Source of the DNA: Nocardiopsis alkaliphila YIM 80379
GTDB lineage: Bacteria > Actinomycetota > Actinomycetes > Streptosporangiales > Streptosporangiaceae
Length of the DNA stretch: 40,226 nt
NCBI RefSeq assembly: GCF_000341005.1
Contig: NZ_ANBD01000126.1
Coordinates: forward strand, 1 to 40,226
Reading direction: 5' to 3'
Shown: positions 1 through 8,296 of the stretch, piece after piece
How positions within the stretch are numbered: the stretch's first letter is position 1
Layout of the letters: every line of letters begins with the position of its first letter
Program-made: the position numbers and the translations under genes
Notes under the pieces: generated by a model
The model's input: only the letters and a program-made list of their open reading frames with translations
Told to the model about the DNA's origin: nothing
The model's database searches: none

Positions 1-1269
1 ACCGAGATCCCATCCCCGGTGGCCGGGGTACTCACCAAGATCCTCGTGGACGAGGACGAGACGGTCGAGATCGGTGACCGGATCGCCCTGATCGGTGGTG
101 CGGGTTCCGCTCCGGCCCCCTCCGAACAGGGCGAGCCCGAACAGAGCGAGTCCCAGGGCGTGGCCGAGTCCACTCCGGCCGAGCCCGAGAGCAAGCCCGA
201 GCCCGAGAGCAAGCCCGAACCCGCTCCGGCCGAGCCCGCTCCGGCCGAGCCCGAGTCCTCCACCGAGGAGGACTCCATGAGTGCTCCGACCGTGGACGTC
301 GAGACCCTCAGCGGTACCGGTCGCTCTTCCGGTACCGACGCCGTGGCCGAGTCCTACGTGACCCCCTTGGTGCGCAAGCTCGCCGCCGAGCACCGCGTCG
401 ACCTGAGCCGTGTCTCGGGCAGCGGTGTGGGGGGCCGTATCCGTAAGCAGGACGTCCTCAAGGCCGCCGAGGAGCAGAAGAAGGCCGCCTCGTCGGCGCC
501 CGCCGCCCCGGTCAAGCGCAAGGCCTCCTCGGACACGTCGTTGCGCGGCCGTACCGAGAAGCTGAGCCGCCTGCGCAAGTCCATCGCCGAGCGCATGGTC
601 GAGTCTCTGCGCATCTCCGCGACGACGACCCAGGTCATCGAGGTCGACGTCAGCAAGATCGCGCGTCTGAGCGAGCAGGCCGGCGAGAGCTTCGCCGAGC
701 GCGAGGGCGTGGAACTGAACTTCTTCCCGTTCTTCGCCGCCGCCACGGTGGAGGCCCTCAAGGCCCACCCGAAGGTCAACGCCGTGATCAACGCCGCCGA
801 CCAGACGGTGACCTACCACGACGTCGAGAACCTGGCCGTCTCGGTGGACACCGAACGCGGCCTGCTCGCCCCGGTGGTCAAGAACGCCGGGGCGCTCAGC
901 CTCGGCGACCTGGCCCGTAGCCTCACCGACCTCACCGAGCGCGCCCACACCGGCAAGCTCGGCCCGGACGAGCTGGGGGGCGGCACGTTCTCGATCTCCG
1001 AGACCGGCCACACCGGTGCCTTGTTCGGCACGCCCATCATCAACCAGCCGCAGGTCGCCATCCTGGAGACCGGCACCGTCGTCAAGCGTCCGGTCGTGGT
1101 CGAGGACGAGGCCATGGGGGGTGAGGTCATCGCGGTCCGTTCGATGGTCTACCTGTCGATGGCCCACGACCACCGTCTGATCGACAGCGCCGACGCCGGT
1201 CGCTTCCTCCAGACGGTCAAGGAGCGCCTGGAAGAGGGAGCCTTCGAGGACGAACTGGGTCTGTCCTAG
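1..1269 (+). CDS. sucB: Dihydrolipoamide succinyltransferase, E2 of 2-oxoglutarate dehydrogenase (5' truncated)
   Basis: The reading frame is open from base 1, so the gene starts outside the window. E2 transfers the succinyl group from the lipoyl arm to CoA in the TCA cycle. Seen: the end of a lipoyl domain (the lipoyl-lysine lies upstream or at the edge), a long Pro/Glu/Ala linker, a peripheral-subunit-binding domain (YVTPLVRKLAAEH through GGRIRKQDVLKA, about residues 120-155), then the catalytic acyltransferase domain ending in DHRLIDSADAGRFL. The usual catalytic motif is DHRxxDG. The catalytic His and Asp are present but the Gly is Ser. The protein ends EDELGLS. A strong hairpin follows. 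The lipB and lipA genes just downstream make the cofactor this enzyme needs. A pyruvate dehydrogenase E2 is an alternative, but the actinobacterial neighbourhood favours SucB. Confidence 0.9.
   Translation, partial: TEIPSPVAGVLTKILVDEDETVEIGDRIALIGGAGSAPAPSEQGEPEQSESQGVAESTPAEPESKPEPESKPEPAPAEPAPAEPESSTEEDSMSAPTVDVETLSGTGRSSGTDAVAESYVTPLVRKLAAEHRVDLSRVSGSGVGGRIRKQDVLKAAEEQKKAASSAPAAPVKRKASSDTSLRGRTEKLSRLRKSIAERMVESLRISATTTQVIEVDVSKIARLSEQAGESFAEREGVELNFFPFFAAATVEALKAHPKVNAVINAADQTVTYHDVENLAVSVDTERGLLAPVVKNAGALSLGDLARSLTDLTERAHTGKLGPDELGGGTFSISETGHTGALFGTPIINQPQVAILETGTVVKRPVVVEDEAMGGEVIAVRSMVYLSMAHDHRLIDSADAGRFLQTVKERLEEGAFEDELGLS
181..249 (+). repeat. In-frame tandem repeats coding the E2 interdomain linker
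   Basis: An 18-nt unit (GAGCCCGAGAGCAAGCCC, coding EPESKP) occurs twice back to back at 181-216. A 15-nt unit (CCCGCTCCGGCCGAG, coding PAPAE) occurs twice at 220-249. Both keep the frame. They code a flexible Pro/Glu/Ala-rich linker between the lipoyl and subunit-binding domains. Length variation between strains by slippage is likely (inference). Confidence 0.85.
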
Positions 1270-1293
1270 TCGCTCGCGCCTTGGCGCCTCCTC

Positions 1294-1335
1294 CGGCCCG
1301 GGCCGGGCATCGTCCGCGATGCTCGGCCCGGGCCG
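1294..1335 (+). terminator. Strong hairpin after sucB
   Basis: A 19-bp stem with one G-U wobble: left arm 1294-1312, loop TCCG, right arm 1317-1335, built round CGGCCCGGGCCG. It lies 25 bases after the sucB stop. No long T-run follows (TTCC only), as is common for actinobacterial terminators. Confidence 0.7.
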
Positions 1336-1460
1336 TTCCGCGTCCTCGTGCCGAGGGTCCTCCAGGGAGCGAGGTCACACCCGCCACCTTGACCTCAACC
1401 GAACTCGAGGTCCTAACGTGGGAAGGTAAGTTCGGACCGTGCCCCTGAAAAAGGACCCAC

Positions 1461-2021
1461 ATGCATCACGAGAACCTACGAGTCGCGGTCGTCCTCGGCG
1501 GCAACCGGCGAGGACGCACGGGGCCGGCCGTCTCGGCCTGGTTCCTCGACCTGATCGCGGCTCGGCCCGATCTCGTGGTGGACACACTGAACGTCGGCGA
1601 GCCGGAGGGGGACGGCCACGGCACACGGGTGGAGGCCTTCGCCGAGACCATCGCCGCCGCCGACGCCTTCGTGGTGGTGACTCCCGAGTACAACCACGGT
1701 TACCCGGGTCCGCTCAAGAGCGCCATCGACTCGGCCCGCAAGGAATGGTTCGCCAAACCGGTCGCGTTCGTCTCCTACGGAGGAATGTCGGGCGGCCTGC
1801 GGGCGGTGGAACAGTTGCGCTCGGTCTTCAACGAACTGCACGTGACCTCGGTACGAACCTCGGTGAGCCTGCACAACGCCCAAGAGATGTTCGTGGCGGA
1901 CCCACCCACGGGCCAAGAGCTGCGCGGCGCCGAGATCGCGGTGGCGCAGATGCTGGACCAGCTGGTGTGGTGGGCGCTGTCCCTACGCGAGGCCAGACGA
2001 AGGCGTCCCTACCCCGGCTAG
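1461..2021 (+). CDS. NADPH-dependent FMN reductase family protein
   Basis: 186 residues, flavodoxin-like fold. Seen: an N-terminal beta strand and phosphate-binding loop (VVLGGNRRGRTGPAVSAW, about residues 10-27) that holds the FMN phosphate in this family, and the signature TPEYNHGYPGPLKSAIDS (about residues 74-91) that contacts the isoalloxazine ring. Members reduce FMN, quinones, azo dyes or chromate with NAD(P)H. The true substrate cannot be read from sequence. The start is ATG with AAAGGA 6 bases upstream. It stands alone between two hairpins, so it is probably a single-gene transcript. It is close to the SsuE/YieF/ArsH-like group in length and motifs. Confidence 0.85.
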   Translation: MHHENLRVAVVLGGNRRGRTGPAVSAWFLDLIAARPDLVVDTLNVGEPEGDGHGTRVEAFAETIAAADAFVVVTPEYNHGYPGPLKSAIDSARKEWFAKPVAFVSYGGMSGGLRAVEQLRSVFNELHVTSVRTSVSLHNAQEMFVADPPTGQELRGAEIAVAQMLDQLVWWALSLREARRRRPYPG

Positions 2022-2042
2022 CTCCCAGGGATGACGACGGCG

Positions 2043-2080
2043 GACGGGGCGGCACCGTCGCCGGCACCGCCCCGTCTTTC
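2043..2080 (+). terminator. Rho-independent terminator after the FMN reductase
   Basis: A 10-bp perfect stem (GACGGGGCGG at 2043-2052 and CCGCCCCGTC at 2067-2076), with two further inner pairs, followed by TTTC. It lies just past the stop at 2021. Confidence 0.75.
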
Positions 2081-2102
2081 TACCCCACCAATCACCATCC
2101 CC

Positions 2103-2120
2103 TGATGATCCCCATCATCA
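2103..2120. promoter_or_regulatory. Palindrome in the 385-bp gap before lipB
   Basis: TGATGAT, CCCC, ATCATCA is a perfect 7-bp inverted repeat. It lies in the 2022-2406 intergenic region, which otherwise holds the FMN reductase terminator and a GC-rich upstream region for lipB with no open frame that looks coding. It could be an operator or a small RNA hairpin. No regulator is suggested by the context. Confidence 0.3.
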
Positions 2121-2406
2121 AAGGTCTGTGTCCGGGCGTACACCCACCTGAACGGTAGGGAGTCGCCCACAGTGGCTCCGCTCCGACGCGGAGTCCCCTG
2201 TCCCACCACTCAACCTAGAAGACCTCGGGCCCGCCCGCAGGGCTTTCACCGAAAAAGCCGGAGGAAACTTCGGACCACTTCCCGAGCCCTCGAACCCCGA
2301 ACACCGGGAAACGGCCGGCCATTCCTCCGGACGGCCCATGGTCCGCGGTGCGTCATCCGACATCCTGGCCCGACCCGAACCCCTCACCGGGGCGTAAGGT
2401 GGGAGT

Positions 2407-3111
2407 GTGAGTGATCTCGTTTACGCATGGCTGGGCGACACCCCCATCCCGTACCACCAGGGCTGGGATCTCCAAAAGCGGCTCCACGAGAGCCGTGTCG
2501 CCGATGAGGTGCCCGACACGGTCCTTTTCCTGGAACACGAACCCGTGTACACGGCCGGCAAACGCACCGGGAGGTGGGATCGTCCCATCAGCGACCCCGG
2601 CGCCCCCGTCGTGGACATCGACCGGGGCGGCAAGATCACCTGGCACGGCCCCGGACAGCTCACGGTGTACCCCATCGTCAAGCTGGTCCAGCCCATCGAC
2701 GTGATCGCCTACGTCCGCATGCTGGAGGAGTCGGTCATCCGCACCATCGCGGAATACGGCCTGACCGGCAGACGGGTCGAGGGGCGCAGTGGGGTGTGGC
2801 TGGACGCCGACCCCGAACGCGGCCTCATCGAACGCAAGATCTCGGCGATCGGCTGCCGCATCGCCCGTGGGGTCGGGATGCACGGGCTCGCCCTCAACTG
2901 CGAGAATGACCTGTCGTGGTTCGACCGGATCGTCCCGTGCGGGATCTCCGACGCGGGGGTCACCTCGCTCACCCACGAGTCGGGGCGCACCATCACCGTC
3001 GCCGACGTACGCCCACGCCTGGAACGACACCTGGCCGACGTGCTCGGAGCGGCGGAGTACAGCCACACCGACGGCATCGAGTCGCTCTTGGGCGCCACCG
3101 CCCAAGGGTGA
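2407..3111 (+). CDS. lipB: Octanoyl-[ACP]:protein octanoyltransferase LipB
   Basis: 234 residues. LipB moves octanoate from acyl carrier protein to the lysine of lipoyl domains, the first step of de novo lipoylation. Seen: [14 protein letters not shown] (about residues 41-54), the family signature [13 protein letters not shown] (73-85), the catalytic lysine in RKISAIG (K144) and the acyl-thioester cysteine in VPCGI (C178). The start is GTG at 2407. It is followed 98 bases later by lipA, the usual pair, and lies downstream of sucB, whose product is a substrate. Confidence 0.95.
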   Translation: MSDLVYAWLGDTPIPYHQGWDLQKRLHESRVADEVPDTVLFLEHEPVYTAGKRTGRWDRPISDPGAPVVDIDRGGKITWHGPGQLTVYPIVKLVQPIDVIAYVRMLEESVIRTIAEYGLTGRRVEGRSGVWLDADPERGLIERKISAIGCRIARGVGMHGLALNCENDLSWFDRIVPCGISDAGVTSLTHESGRTITVADVRPRLERHLADVLGAAEYSHTDGIESLLGATAQG

Positions 3112-3208
3112 CACACCACACCATGAGCCAGTCCCCACCGGGACACGCCGCCCCCACAAGGGGCGTGAAGGTCCCCGTCACAGGGGTACAGAAGGGAACG
3201 GGTTCGCG

Positions 3209-4159
3209 TTGACCATCGCTCCTGAGGGCCGCAAGCTGCTGCGTGTGGAGGCGCGCAACAGCGAGACCCCCATCGAGAGAAAGCCGCCGTGGATCAAGAT
3301 CAAGGCGCACATGGGGCCCGAGTACACCGAGCTCCAGTCCCTGGTCAAGGGTGAGGGCCTGCACACCGTCTGTCAGGAGGCGGGCTGCCCCAACATCTAC
3401 GAGTGCTGGGAGGACCGGGAGGCCACCTTCCTCATCGGTGGCGACCAGTGCACGCGCCGGTGCGACTTCTGTCAGATCGCCACCGGCAAGCCCAGCGCCT
3501 TGGACAGGATGGAGCCGACCAAGGTCGCCACCTCCGTCCAGAAGATGGAACTGCGCTACGCCACCATCACCGGCGTGGCTCGCGACGACCTCGAGGACGG
3601 CGGCGCCTGGCTGTACGCCGAGACGGTCCGCAAGATCCACGAGCTCAACCCCGACACCGGCGTCGAGCTGCTCATCCCGGACTTCAACGCCGACCCCGAC
3701 CAGCTGGCCGAGGTATTCGGTTCGCGTCCGGAGGTGCTGGCGCACAACGTGGAGACCGTACCGCGGATCTTCAAGCGCATCCGCCCGGGCTTCCGTTATG
3801 AACGTTCCCTCGAAGTCATCACCAAGGCCCGTCAGGACGGCCTGGTCACCAAGTCGAACCTGATCCTGGGCATGGGCGAGACCCGTGAGGAGATCAGCGA
3901 GGCCATGCGCGACCTGCACGAGGCCGGCTGCGACCTGCTCACCATCACCCAGTACCTGCGTCCCTCCAAGCTGCACCACCCGATCGACCGTTGGGTGAAG
4001 CCGCAGGAGTTCGTGGAACTGGGCAAGGAGGCCGAGGAGATCGGTTTCGCCGGCGTCATGTCCGGTCCCTTGGTGCGGTCCTCCTACCGGGCGGGCACGT
4101 TGTACAAGCAGGCCCTCGAAAAGCGTGAGGCCGAGGCCGCCACCACTGACCGCGCATAG
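3209..4159 (+). CDS. lipA: Lipoyl synthase LipA (radical SAM)
   Basis: 316 residues from the TTG at 3209. LipA inserts two sulfurs at C6 and C8 of protein-bound octanoate. Seen: the auxiliary cluster cysteines C55, C60 and C66 ([12 protein letters not shown]), the radical-SAM motif C81, C85 and C88 (CTRRCDFC), and the C-terminal RSSYRAG whose serine ligates the sacrificial cluster. The frame stays open upstream to 2789, but that part is a shadow of lipB. The TTG start is preceded by GAAGGGAACG and gives the normal actinobacterial N-terminus ([16 protein letters not shown]). It is probably cotranscribed with lipB. A 28-bp perfect palindrome follows the stop. Confidence 0.95.
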   Translation: MTIAPEGRKLLRVEARNSETPIERKPPWIKIKAHMGPEYTELQSLVKGEGLHTVCQEAGCPNIYECWEDREATFLIGGDQCTRRCDFCQIATGKPSALDRMEPTKVATSVQKMELRYATITGVARDDLEDGGAWLYAETVRKIHELNPDTGVELLIPDFNADPDQLAEVFGSRPEVLAHNVETVPRIFKRIRPGFRYERSLEVITKARQDGLVTKSNLILGMGETREEISEAMRDLHEAGCDLLTITQYLRPSKLHHPIDRWVKPQEFVELGKEAEEIGFAGVMSGPLVRSSYRAGTLYKQALEKREAEAATTDRA

Positions 4160-4189
4160 CACTCGAATCACCCGAGTCGTGACCAAGCT

Positions 4190-4217
4190 GGAACGGTGGC
4201 CCGCGGGCCACCGTTCC
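4190..4217 (+). terminator. Perfect 28-bp palindrome after lipA
   Basis: GGAACGGTGGCCCG followed directly by its exact inverted copy, beginning 31 bases after the lipA stop. It is probably the end of the lipB-lipA transcript. No T-run follows. Confidence 0.6.
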
Positions 4218-4376
4218 GCATGTGGGCACACGGACGCATATCCTGGTGATTTCGAGGCGCCCGTTTCCGTGGCGCCGGAAGGCGTCGCGCCGAAGGTCGA
4301 CCGTGAAGAGGAGGCAAGGCAGCACAGGGATCCCTTCCCCCACCGAGCCGTTCGGTGTGCGCTGCCTGAAAGCACG

Positions 4377-5090
4377 ATGGCGAAGAAGTCCGACACCACG
4401 TCCGCCGGTAAGGGTGGCGAGAAGCAGCCGGGCCGGTTGAAGCAGATCGGCATGGTCGCCAAGGTCGTCCACCAGCAGAGCCCGCGCACGATCCCGCTCG
4501 CGATCACCGTCGCGGTCCTGATCTTCGCCGTCTTCATCGGCATCGGCGTCTGGACCGGGTCCTGGATCATCTGGCCGTTGACCGGTCTGCCGATCGCCTT
4601 CCTGGTCGGCTTCATCATGTTCATCCGGTCCGCCCAGAAGGTCCAGTACAAGATGCTGGACGGCCGCCTGGGCGCCGGTATGGCGATCTTGGAGAACATG
4701 CGCGGCAACTGGGTGGTCGAGCCCGGCGTCGCCGCCAACAAGCAAATGGACGTCGTCCACCGGGTGGTGGGCCGTCCCGGCGTCATCCTGGTCGGTGAGG
4801 GCGACCCCGGTCGTCTGCGCGGCCTGATCGCCGGTGAGAAGAAGCGCGTGGCGCGCGTGGCCCATGACACGCCCATCTACGACTTCAAGGTCGGTAACGG
4901 CGAGGATCAGGTGCCGGTCTCCAAATTGCAGCGCACCCTGGTCAAACTGCCTCGAAACCTGGACAAGTCCGGCACCGCGGAGCTGAACTACCGGCTCAAG
5001 GCGCTTCCCGCCGCGATGCAACTGCCCAAGGGACCGATGCCCAAGGGTGCCAAGTTGCCCAAGGGCATGCGCGGCAAGATGGGCGGCTGA
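4377..5090 (+). CDS. DUF4191 family membrane protein
   Basis: 237 residues from ATG 4377 (MAKKSDTTSAGKGG). Two adjoining transmembrane segments (about residues 38-57 and 61-83: PLAITVAVLIFAVFIGIGVW, then WIIWPLTGLPIAFLVGFIMF) are followed by a soluble region with MLDGRLGAGMAILENMRGNW, RVVGRPGVILVGEG and KRVARVAHDTPIY. The C-terminus is basic with repeated LPKG/MPKG (QLPKGPMPKGAKLPKGMRGKMGG). The family is conserved next to lipA in actinobacteria. Its function is not known to me. The frame extends upstream to 4125, but that part crosses the lipA palindrome and is not coding. Confidence 0.9.
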   Translation: MAKKSDTTSAGKGGEKQPGRLKQIGMVAKVVHQQSPRTIPLAITVAVLIFAVFIGIGVWTGSWIIWPLTGLPIAFLVGFIMFIRSAQKVQYKMLDGRLGAGMAILENMRGNWVVEPGVAANKQMDVVHRVVGRPGVILVGEGDPGRLRGLIAGEKKRVARVAHDTPIYDFKVGNGEDQVPVSKLQRTLVKLPRNLDKSGTAELNYRLKALPAAMQLPKGPMPKGAKLPKGMRGKMGG

Positions 5091-5122
5091 GCCCACTCGG
5101 CCCCATCCTCGACGGACCTTCC

Positions 5123-5158
5123 ACGGGGCCGTCTCACCGGCCGGTGCGACGGCCCCGT
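5123..5158. terminator. Bidirectional hairpin between convergent genes
   Basis: A perfect 11-bp stem (ACGGGGCCGTC at 5123-5133 and GACGGCCCCGT at 5148-5158) with an inner palindrome CACCGGCCGGTG. It lies between the DUF4191 gene (plus) and the HTH gene (minus) and can serve both. Confidence 0.65.
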
Positions 5159-5171
5159 TCGCGTGCCCGGG

Positions 5172-5408
5172 TCAAGGTCCCGAAGACGCCGGATCGTGGC
5201 TGATGAGGTCGCCCGGCTGACAGTCCAGTTCGCGACACAGGGCGGCCAGGGTGGAGAAGCGAATCGCCTTGGCGCGACCGTTCTTGAGCACGGACAGGTT
5301 GACCACCGTGACGCCCACCCGTTCGGAGAGTTCGGCGAGGGTCATCCCGCGTTCGGCCAACAGCTCGCCCAGGTGGACGCGGATCCCGGTGTCCTCCCGC
5401 GAAGGCAT
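5172..5408 (-). CDS. Small XRE-type helix-turn-helix regulator (YozG-like)
   Basis: 78 residues, essentially one Cro/CI-type HTH domain. Helix 2-3 is seen as MTLAELSERVGVTVVNLSVLKNG, followed by RFSTLAALCRELDCQPGDLI, typical of the very small regulators paired with DUF2975 membrane proteins. The TGATG junction at 5406-5410 overlaps the upstream DUF2975 stop by one base, so the two are translationally coupled. It probably represses its own two-gene operon, perhaps through the palindrome at 6093-6125 (inference). Confidence 0.9.
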   Translation of the reverse strand: MPSREDTGIRVHLGELLAERGMTLAELSERVGVTVVNLSVLKNGRAKAIRFSTLAALCRELDCQPGDLISHDPASSGP

Positions 5409-6082
5409 CAGACGAGTCCTTCGACGTCGTCGCGCATCCTGGCGCCCCGCCGGAAGACCTCGGCCAGAGCGGCCAGGAGCAGCCCGGCGAGCAGCGCCAC
5501 CAGAGGCCCCGATTCCAGGGAGAGGGTGAAGGACACCAGGACCATCCCGTCCTCGGGCACCACTCCGTGTTGGAGGAAGAGACCGGCGAACCCGTCCGCG
5601 GTGGGTACCAGGATCGCCGCGAGGATCATGGTGAGGGCGATGGTGTAGATACGTCGCACGTTGGCGGGGACGAAGGGGTCACCTTGGTCCAGGCTCCGAA
5701 GGACCCGCAGGATCAGGTAGAGGATCGTGAGCGCGGCGGCCTGGGTGAGCAGGGTCGACAGCACCAGCATGAGGCGCTGGAGGGTGCTCGGGTCCTCGAA
5801 GCGCAGCGTCATCTTCGGCTCTTCGACGATCGTGACGTCGTCGACCACCGGTTCCACGTCGGGAACGGTCGCGGGAGCGCCCATCGGCTGATGGACGGTG
5901 ATCTGAGCGAACCGGCCCAGGCCCTCCGCGGGCAGGAGCGGGGTGATCCACAGCAGTGAGGCCAGGAAGGTCAGGCCCACCAGGACCATCCCCAGCGCCA
6001 GGATGGTCTGCGTCGCGACGGAGTCGGCTCGGCTCCAACGGAGGCGGAATCGTCTGGGGGAGGAAGGGCTTTCAGCGGACAA
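5408..6082 (-). CDS. DUF2975 domain membrane protein
   Basis: About 224 residues with four predicted transmembrane segments (ILALGMVLVGLTFLASLLWI; LMLVLSTLLTQAAALTILYLIL; IYTIALTMILAAILVP; LVALLAGLLLAALAEVF) and an extracytoplasmic loop between the first two. DUF2975 proteins pair with small HTH regulators, as here. Their role is unknown. Start choice: an ATG exists at 6094, but it lies inside the palindrome, and the codons after it (ATGGAGGTGCCCTTG) contain a full GGAGGTG ribosome site. I therefore take the TTG at 6082, which sits 5 bases after GGAGG. If translation is leaderless, the ATG at 6094 would be right (228 residues). Confidence 0.85.
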   Translation of the reverse strand: MSAESPSSPRRFRLRWSRADSVATQTILALGMVLVGLTFLASLLWITPLLPAEGLGRFAQITVHQPMGAPATVPDVEPVVDDVTIVEEPKMTLRFEDPSTLQRLMLVLSTLLTQAAALTILYLILRVLRSLDQGDPFVPANVRRIYTIALTMILAAILVPTADGFAGLFLQHGVVPEDGMVLVSFTLSLESGPLVALLAGLLLAALAEVFRRGARMRDDVEGLV

Positions 6083-6092
6083 GGGCACCTCC

Positions 6093-6125
6093 ATATCGTT
6101 TTTCGATATTAACGATAAACGATAT
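6093..6125 (-). promoter_or_regulatory. AT-rich operator candidate at the DUF2975-HTH promoter
   Basis: ATATCG, TTTTT, CGATAT (6093-6109) is a perfect inverted repeat. It is followed by two direct AACGATA-type elements (AACGATAA, then AACGATAT, 6111-6125). The AT content is far above the surroundings. It covers the expected promoter and the ATG at 6094. Likely autoregulation by the small HTH protein (inference). Confidence 0.6.
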
Positions 6126-6142
6126 TCCCTGGAGGTGGAAAC

Positions 6143-6170
6143 GGCCCGCCCCCTTCAACGGGAGCGGGCC
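6143..6170 (-). terminator. Hairpin after the first LCP gene
   Basis: GGCCCGC (6143-6149) pairs with GCGGGCC (6164-6170), with inner CCC/GGG pairs. On the minus strand it follows the LCP stop at 6188 and separates that gene from the DUF2975 promoter. Only a short T-rich stretch (GTTTCC) follows. Confidence 0.6.
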
Positions 6171-6187
6171 TTGGGGGCCGTGCGGGA

Positions 6188-7603
6188 TCAGCCGCAGTCG
6201 ACCTCGTCCTCAGCGGCACTGGTGCCACCCAGGTCCTCGATCGTGTCGCCACTACCACCGGAGCCATCGCCCGCTCCCGTGACGCCCTCCCAGCCGCCGC
6301 TCATGACCAGTTCCAGGTCATCGCCCAGCGAGGGCTCCTCGACGATCTCTGCGCCGCCTTGAACGGCCGAGGCCAGGACCTCGGCGTGCTCGCCCCGCCC
6401 CGGACCGTGGTAGACGGTGGTGTTCTGCGGGACGCGCAGCTCGGGGTTGGTCGTGTCGATGACCGTGAAGCCCTGTTCGATCAGCAAGGGCTCGACCTGG
6501 GCCCCCAAGCCGTCGACGCCGGTGTTGTTGAGCAGCACCAGGGAGACGTCGGAGGGTTCGAGCTCATCTTCGGAATCAGCGGAATCGTCCTTGCCGGCCG
6601 CCGCCTCGGTGAGCTCGCCGGTGGCCACCGAGGAGAACAGGTCCTGAGCGTTCGGCTGCAGCAACTGCACCTTGTTGGTGTTGGCCGGGTAGTCCTCGAC
6701 CGGCGCGGTGACCATGTTCATCCGCCCCAGGTCGACCTCGCGCATGGCCACGGCCAGTTCGGTCATCTTGTCCACGGTGAGCCGGTCATCGGTCACCAGG
6801 CTGTCGGTGACCGAGTCCAGGAAACCGACGAGACTGCTGGGGCTGGAAAGGATGTCACCAGAGGTGACCTCCCGCAGGATGGCGCCCATCATGCGCTGCT
6901 GGTTCTGGATCCGCCCCAGGTCGCTGCCGCCCTCCGCGCTGTCACGTGAGCGAGCCAGCCCCAGGGCCTGCTCACCATCAAGGCGTTGCTCCCCCGCGTC
7001 CAGTCGCAGGTGCGCCTTGGGATCGTCGATGGGTTCGGGAACACACATCTGGACGCCGCCGATGGAGTCGACGATGTGCTCGAACCCGGCGAAGTCCACC
7101 ATGACCATGTGATCGAGGTGGATGCCGGTGACCGTTTCCACGGTGTTGCCCTGACAGTCCATGCCGCCATAGGTCATGGCGTGGTTGAGCTGGTCGACGC
7201 CCCCGGCCCAGCCGGCCCCACCCTCGCCCGGATCGCACGCCGGGATCTCCACCATCGTGTCGCGAGGCAGGTTGACCATGGTCACGCCACCCTTGTCCAC
7301 GTCGATGCTGACGACCACCAGGACATCGGGGCGGACGCCGTTGAGCTCGTTGTAGGCGGCGTCGTCCCCGGCCCTTTCGTCGGTGCCCAACAGCAGGATG
7401 TTGTGCAGGCCATCGGCCTGGGCCGGCCGGTCCCCCCAACCGTCGGGGTCGACCTCGGCGGTCTCGATACCGAGGATGTCCTGGTAGCCGGTGTAGACCA
7501 CCAGAGTCGAGACGATGACCACGCCGGTCACCACGCACGCCACCCACTTACCGAGACTCATCTTGGCGACCGTGGCGGCCGTAGACATGTTTCTGGGGGC
7601 CAA
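6188..7603 (-). CDS. LytR-CpsA-Psr (LCP) family protein with LytR_C domain, copy 1
   Basis: 471 residues. LCP proteins transfer lipid-linked glycopolymers (teichoic acids, arabinogalactan, capsule) to peptidoglycan outside the membrane. Seen: a short cytoplasmic N-terminus, one transmembrane segment (about 19-38), then the LCP domain with LLGTDER (71-77), the RPD motif (91-93), NLPRD (111-115), DQLNHAM (137-143) and LARSR (216-220), the conserved charged residues that bind pyrophosphate. A LytR_C domain follows (SLVLLNNTGVDGLGAQVEPLLIEQGF). The C-terminus is acidic, ending EDLGGTSAAEDEVDCG. The start is TTG 7603 with AGGTG upstream; ATG 7588 is possible. It is a paralogue of the gene at 13978-15402. 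Confidence 0.9.
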   Translation of the reverse strand: MAPRNMSTAATVAKMSLGKWVACVVTGVVIVSTLVVYTGYQDILGIETAEVDPDGWGDRPAQADGLHNILLLGTDERAGDDAAYNELNGVRPDVLVVVSIDVDKGGVTMVNLPRDTMVEIPACDPGEGGAGWAGGVDQLNHAMTYGGMDCQGNTVETVTGIHLDHMVMVDFAGFEHIVDSIGGVQMCVPEPIDDPKAHLRLDAGEQRLDGEQALGLARSRDSAEGGSDLGRIQNQQRMMGAILREVTSGDILSSPSSLVGFLDSVTDSLVTDDRLTVDKMTELAVAMREVDLGRMNMVTAPVEDYPANTNKVQLLQPNAQDLFSSVATGELTEAAAGKDDSADSEDELEPSDVSLVLLNNTGVDGLGAQVEPLLIEQGFTVIDTTNPELRVPQNTTVYHGPGRGEHAEVLASAVQGGAEIVEEPSLGDDLELVMSGGWEGVTGAGDGSGGSGDTIEDLGGTSAAEDEVDCG

Positions 7604-7788
7604 GAGGGCACCTGCGATTCGATCTGGGACGAGAGGGAAGGTCCGACCGGAAGGGTTGGGCCACCCACGGGAGGGGCCGCGGGGTACTCGGACGTAACCC
7701 CCCGGATGGTACCGGAACGGTCTCGGTGTGTCAGACCCCGACCATCGTCGCCCCAGGCGAGGTCACGCCCCACCCGGGGCATCGGTGG

Positions 7789-8217
7789 TCAGCCGCCGAC
7801 CCGGAGGGAGGCGTTGTCGTTGGCGGTGTAGTACAGGTTGCCGGCCATACCGGGACTCAGGACGTCCTGGTTACCGCCATAGTTCGGCGAGTAGTACATG
7901 CGTGCGATCTTGTTGCTGCGATTGTTCATGCTGGCGGCGTTGTTGCGGACCAGTTGGTTCATGCCCTGGGCCCCGCTGGTACAGCCGCAGAACTGGAACT
8001 TGAGGGTGGTGTACTCCCGGTGGTGGCTCGTTTGCGTGGTCTGGGACCCTTCCGCCCAGGTGCGGTAGTGCACGCACACGGCACCCGCGGTACAGGGCTC
8101 CTGACTCACCCATCCGTTGATATTGCGCTGAGCGGCCTGGGCCGTCCCGGCCACACCCAGGAGTGCGGCCGCGAAGACCACCGCCAGGAGCGCGGAAAGG
8201 GTTCTGGAACGCTTCAC
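7789..8217 (-). CDS. Secreted peptidase inhibitor I36-like protein
   Basis: 142 residues. A clear Sec signal peptide (KRSRTLSALLAVVFAAALLGVAGTAQA) is cleaved near residue 29. The mature part has four cysteines (QEPCTAGAVCVHY and FQFCGCTSG), then NNAASMNNRSNKIARMYYSPNYGG and SPGMAGNLYYTANDNAS. That pattern resembles the beta/gamma-crystallin-like I36 inhibitor family (SMPI-like) common in Streptomyces. The start is GTG with AAGGAG 10 bases upstream. Inhibition of a protease is inferred only from family resemblance; the inhibitory loop cannot be verified. It lies in the envelope island among LCP and lipoprotein genes. Confidence 0.75.
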   Translation of the reverse strand: MKRSRTLSALLAVVFAAALLGVAGTAQAAQRNINGWVSQEPCTAGAVCVHYRTWAEGSQTTQTSHHREYTTLKFQFCGCTSGAQGMNQLVRNNAASMNNRSNKIARMYYSPNYGGNQDVLSPGMAGNLYYTANDNASLRVGG

Positions 8218-8296
8218 GTGAGGGGTTCTCCTTCTTGTCGGGGGGCGACCGGACGTGGGGACACGCCGGTACGGCGAAGGGAGCGACGGTGTTCGC

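Noticed and set aside
2789..3208. N-terminal extension of the lipA frame
   Set aside because: It overlaps lipB in another frame and is Arg/Ser/Pro-rich; the TTG at 3209 gives the normal LipA N-terminus.
2993..4876. 627-codon minus-strand frame opposite lipB-lipA-DUF4191
   Set aside because: Antisense shadow of three well-supported plus-strand genes, typical of high-GC DNA.
6143..6170. Inverted repeats such as those after LCP and sucB considered as insertion-sequence ends
   Set aside because: They are single hairpins just past stop codons, with no transposase or target duplication; terminators explain them.
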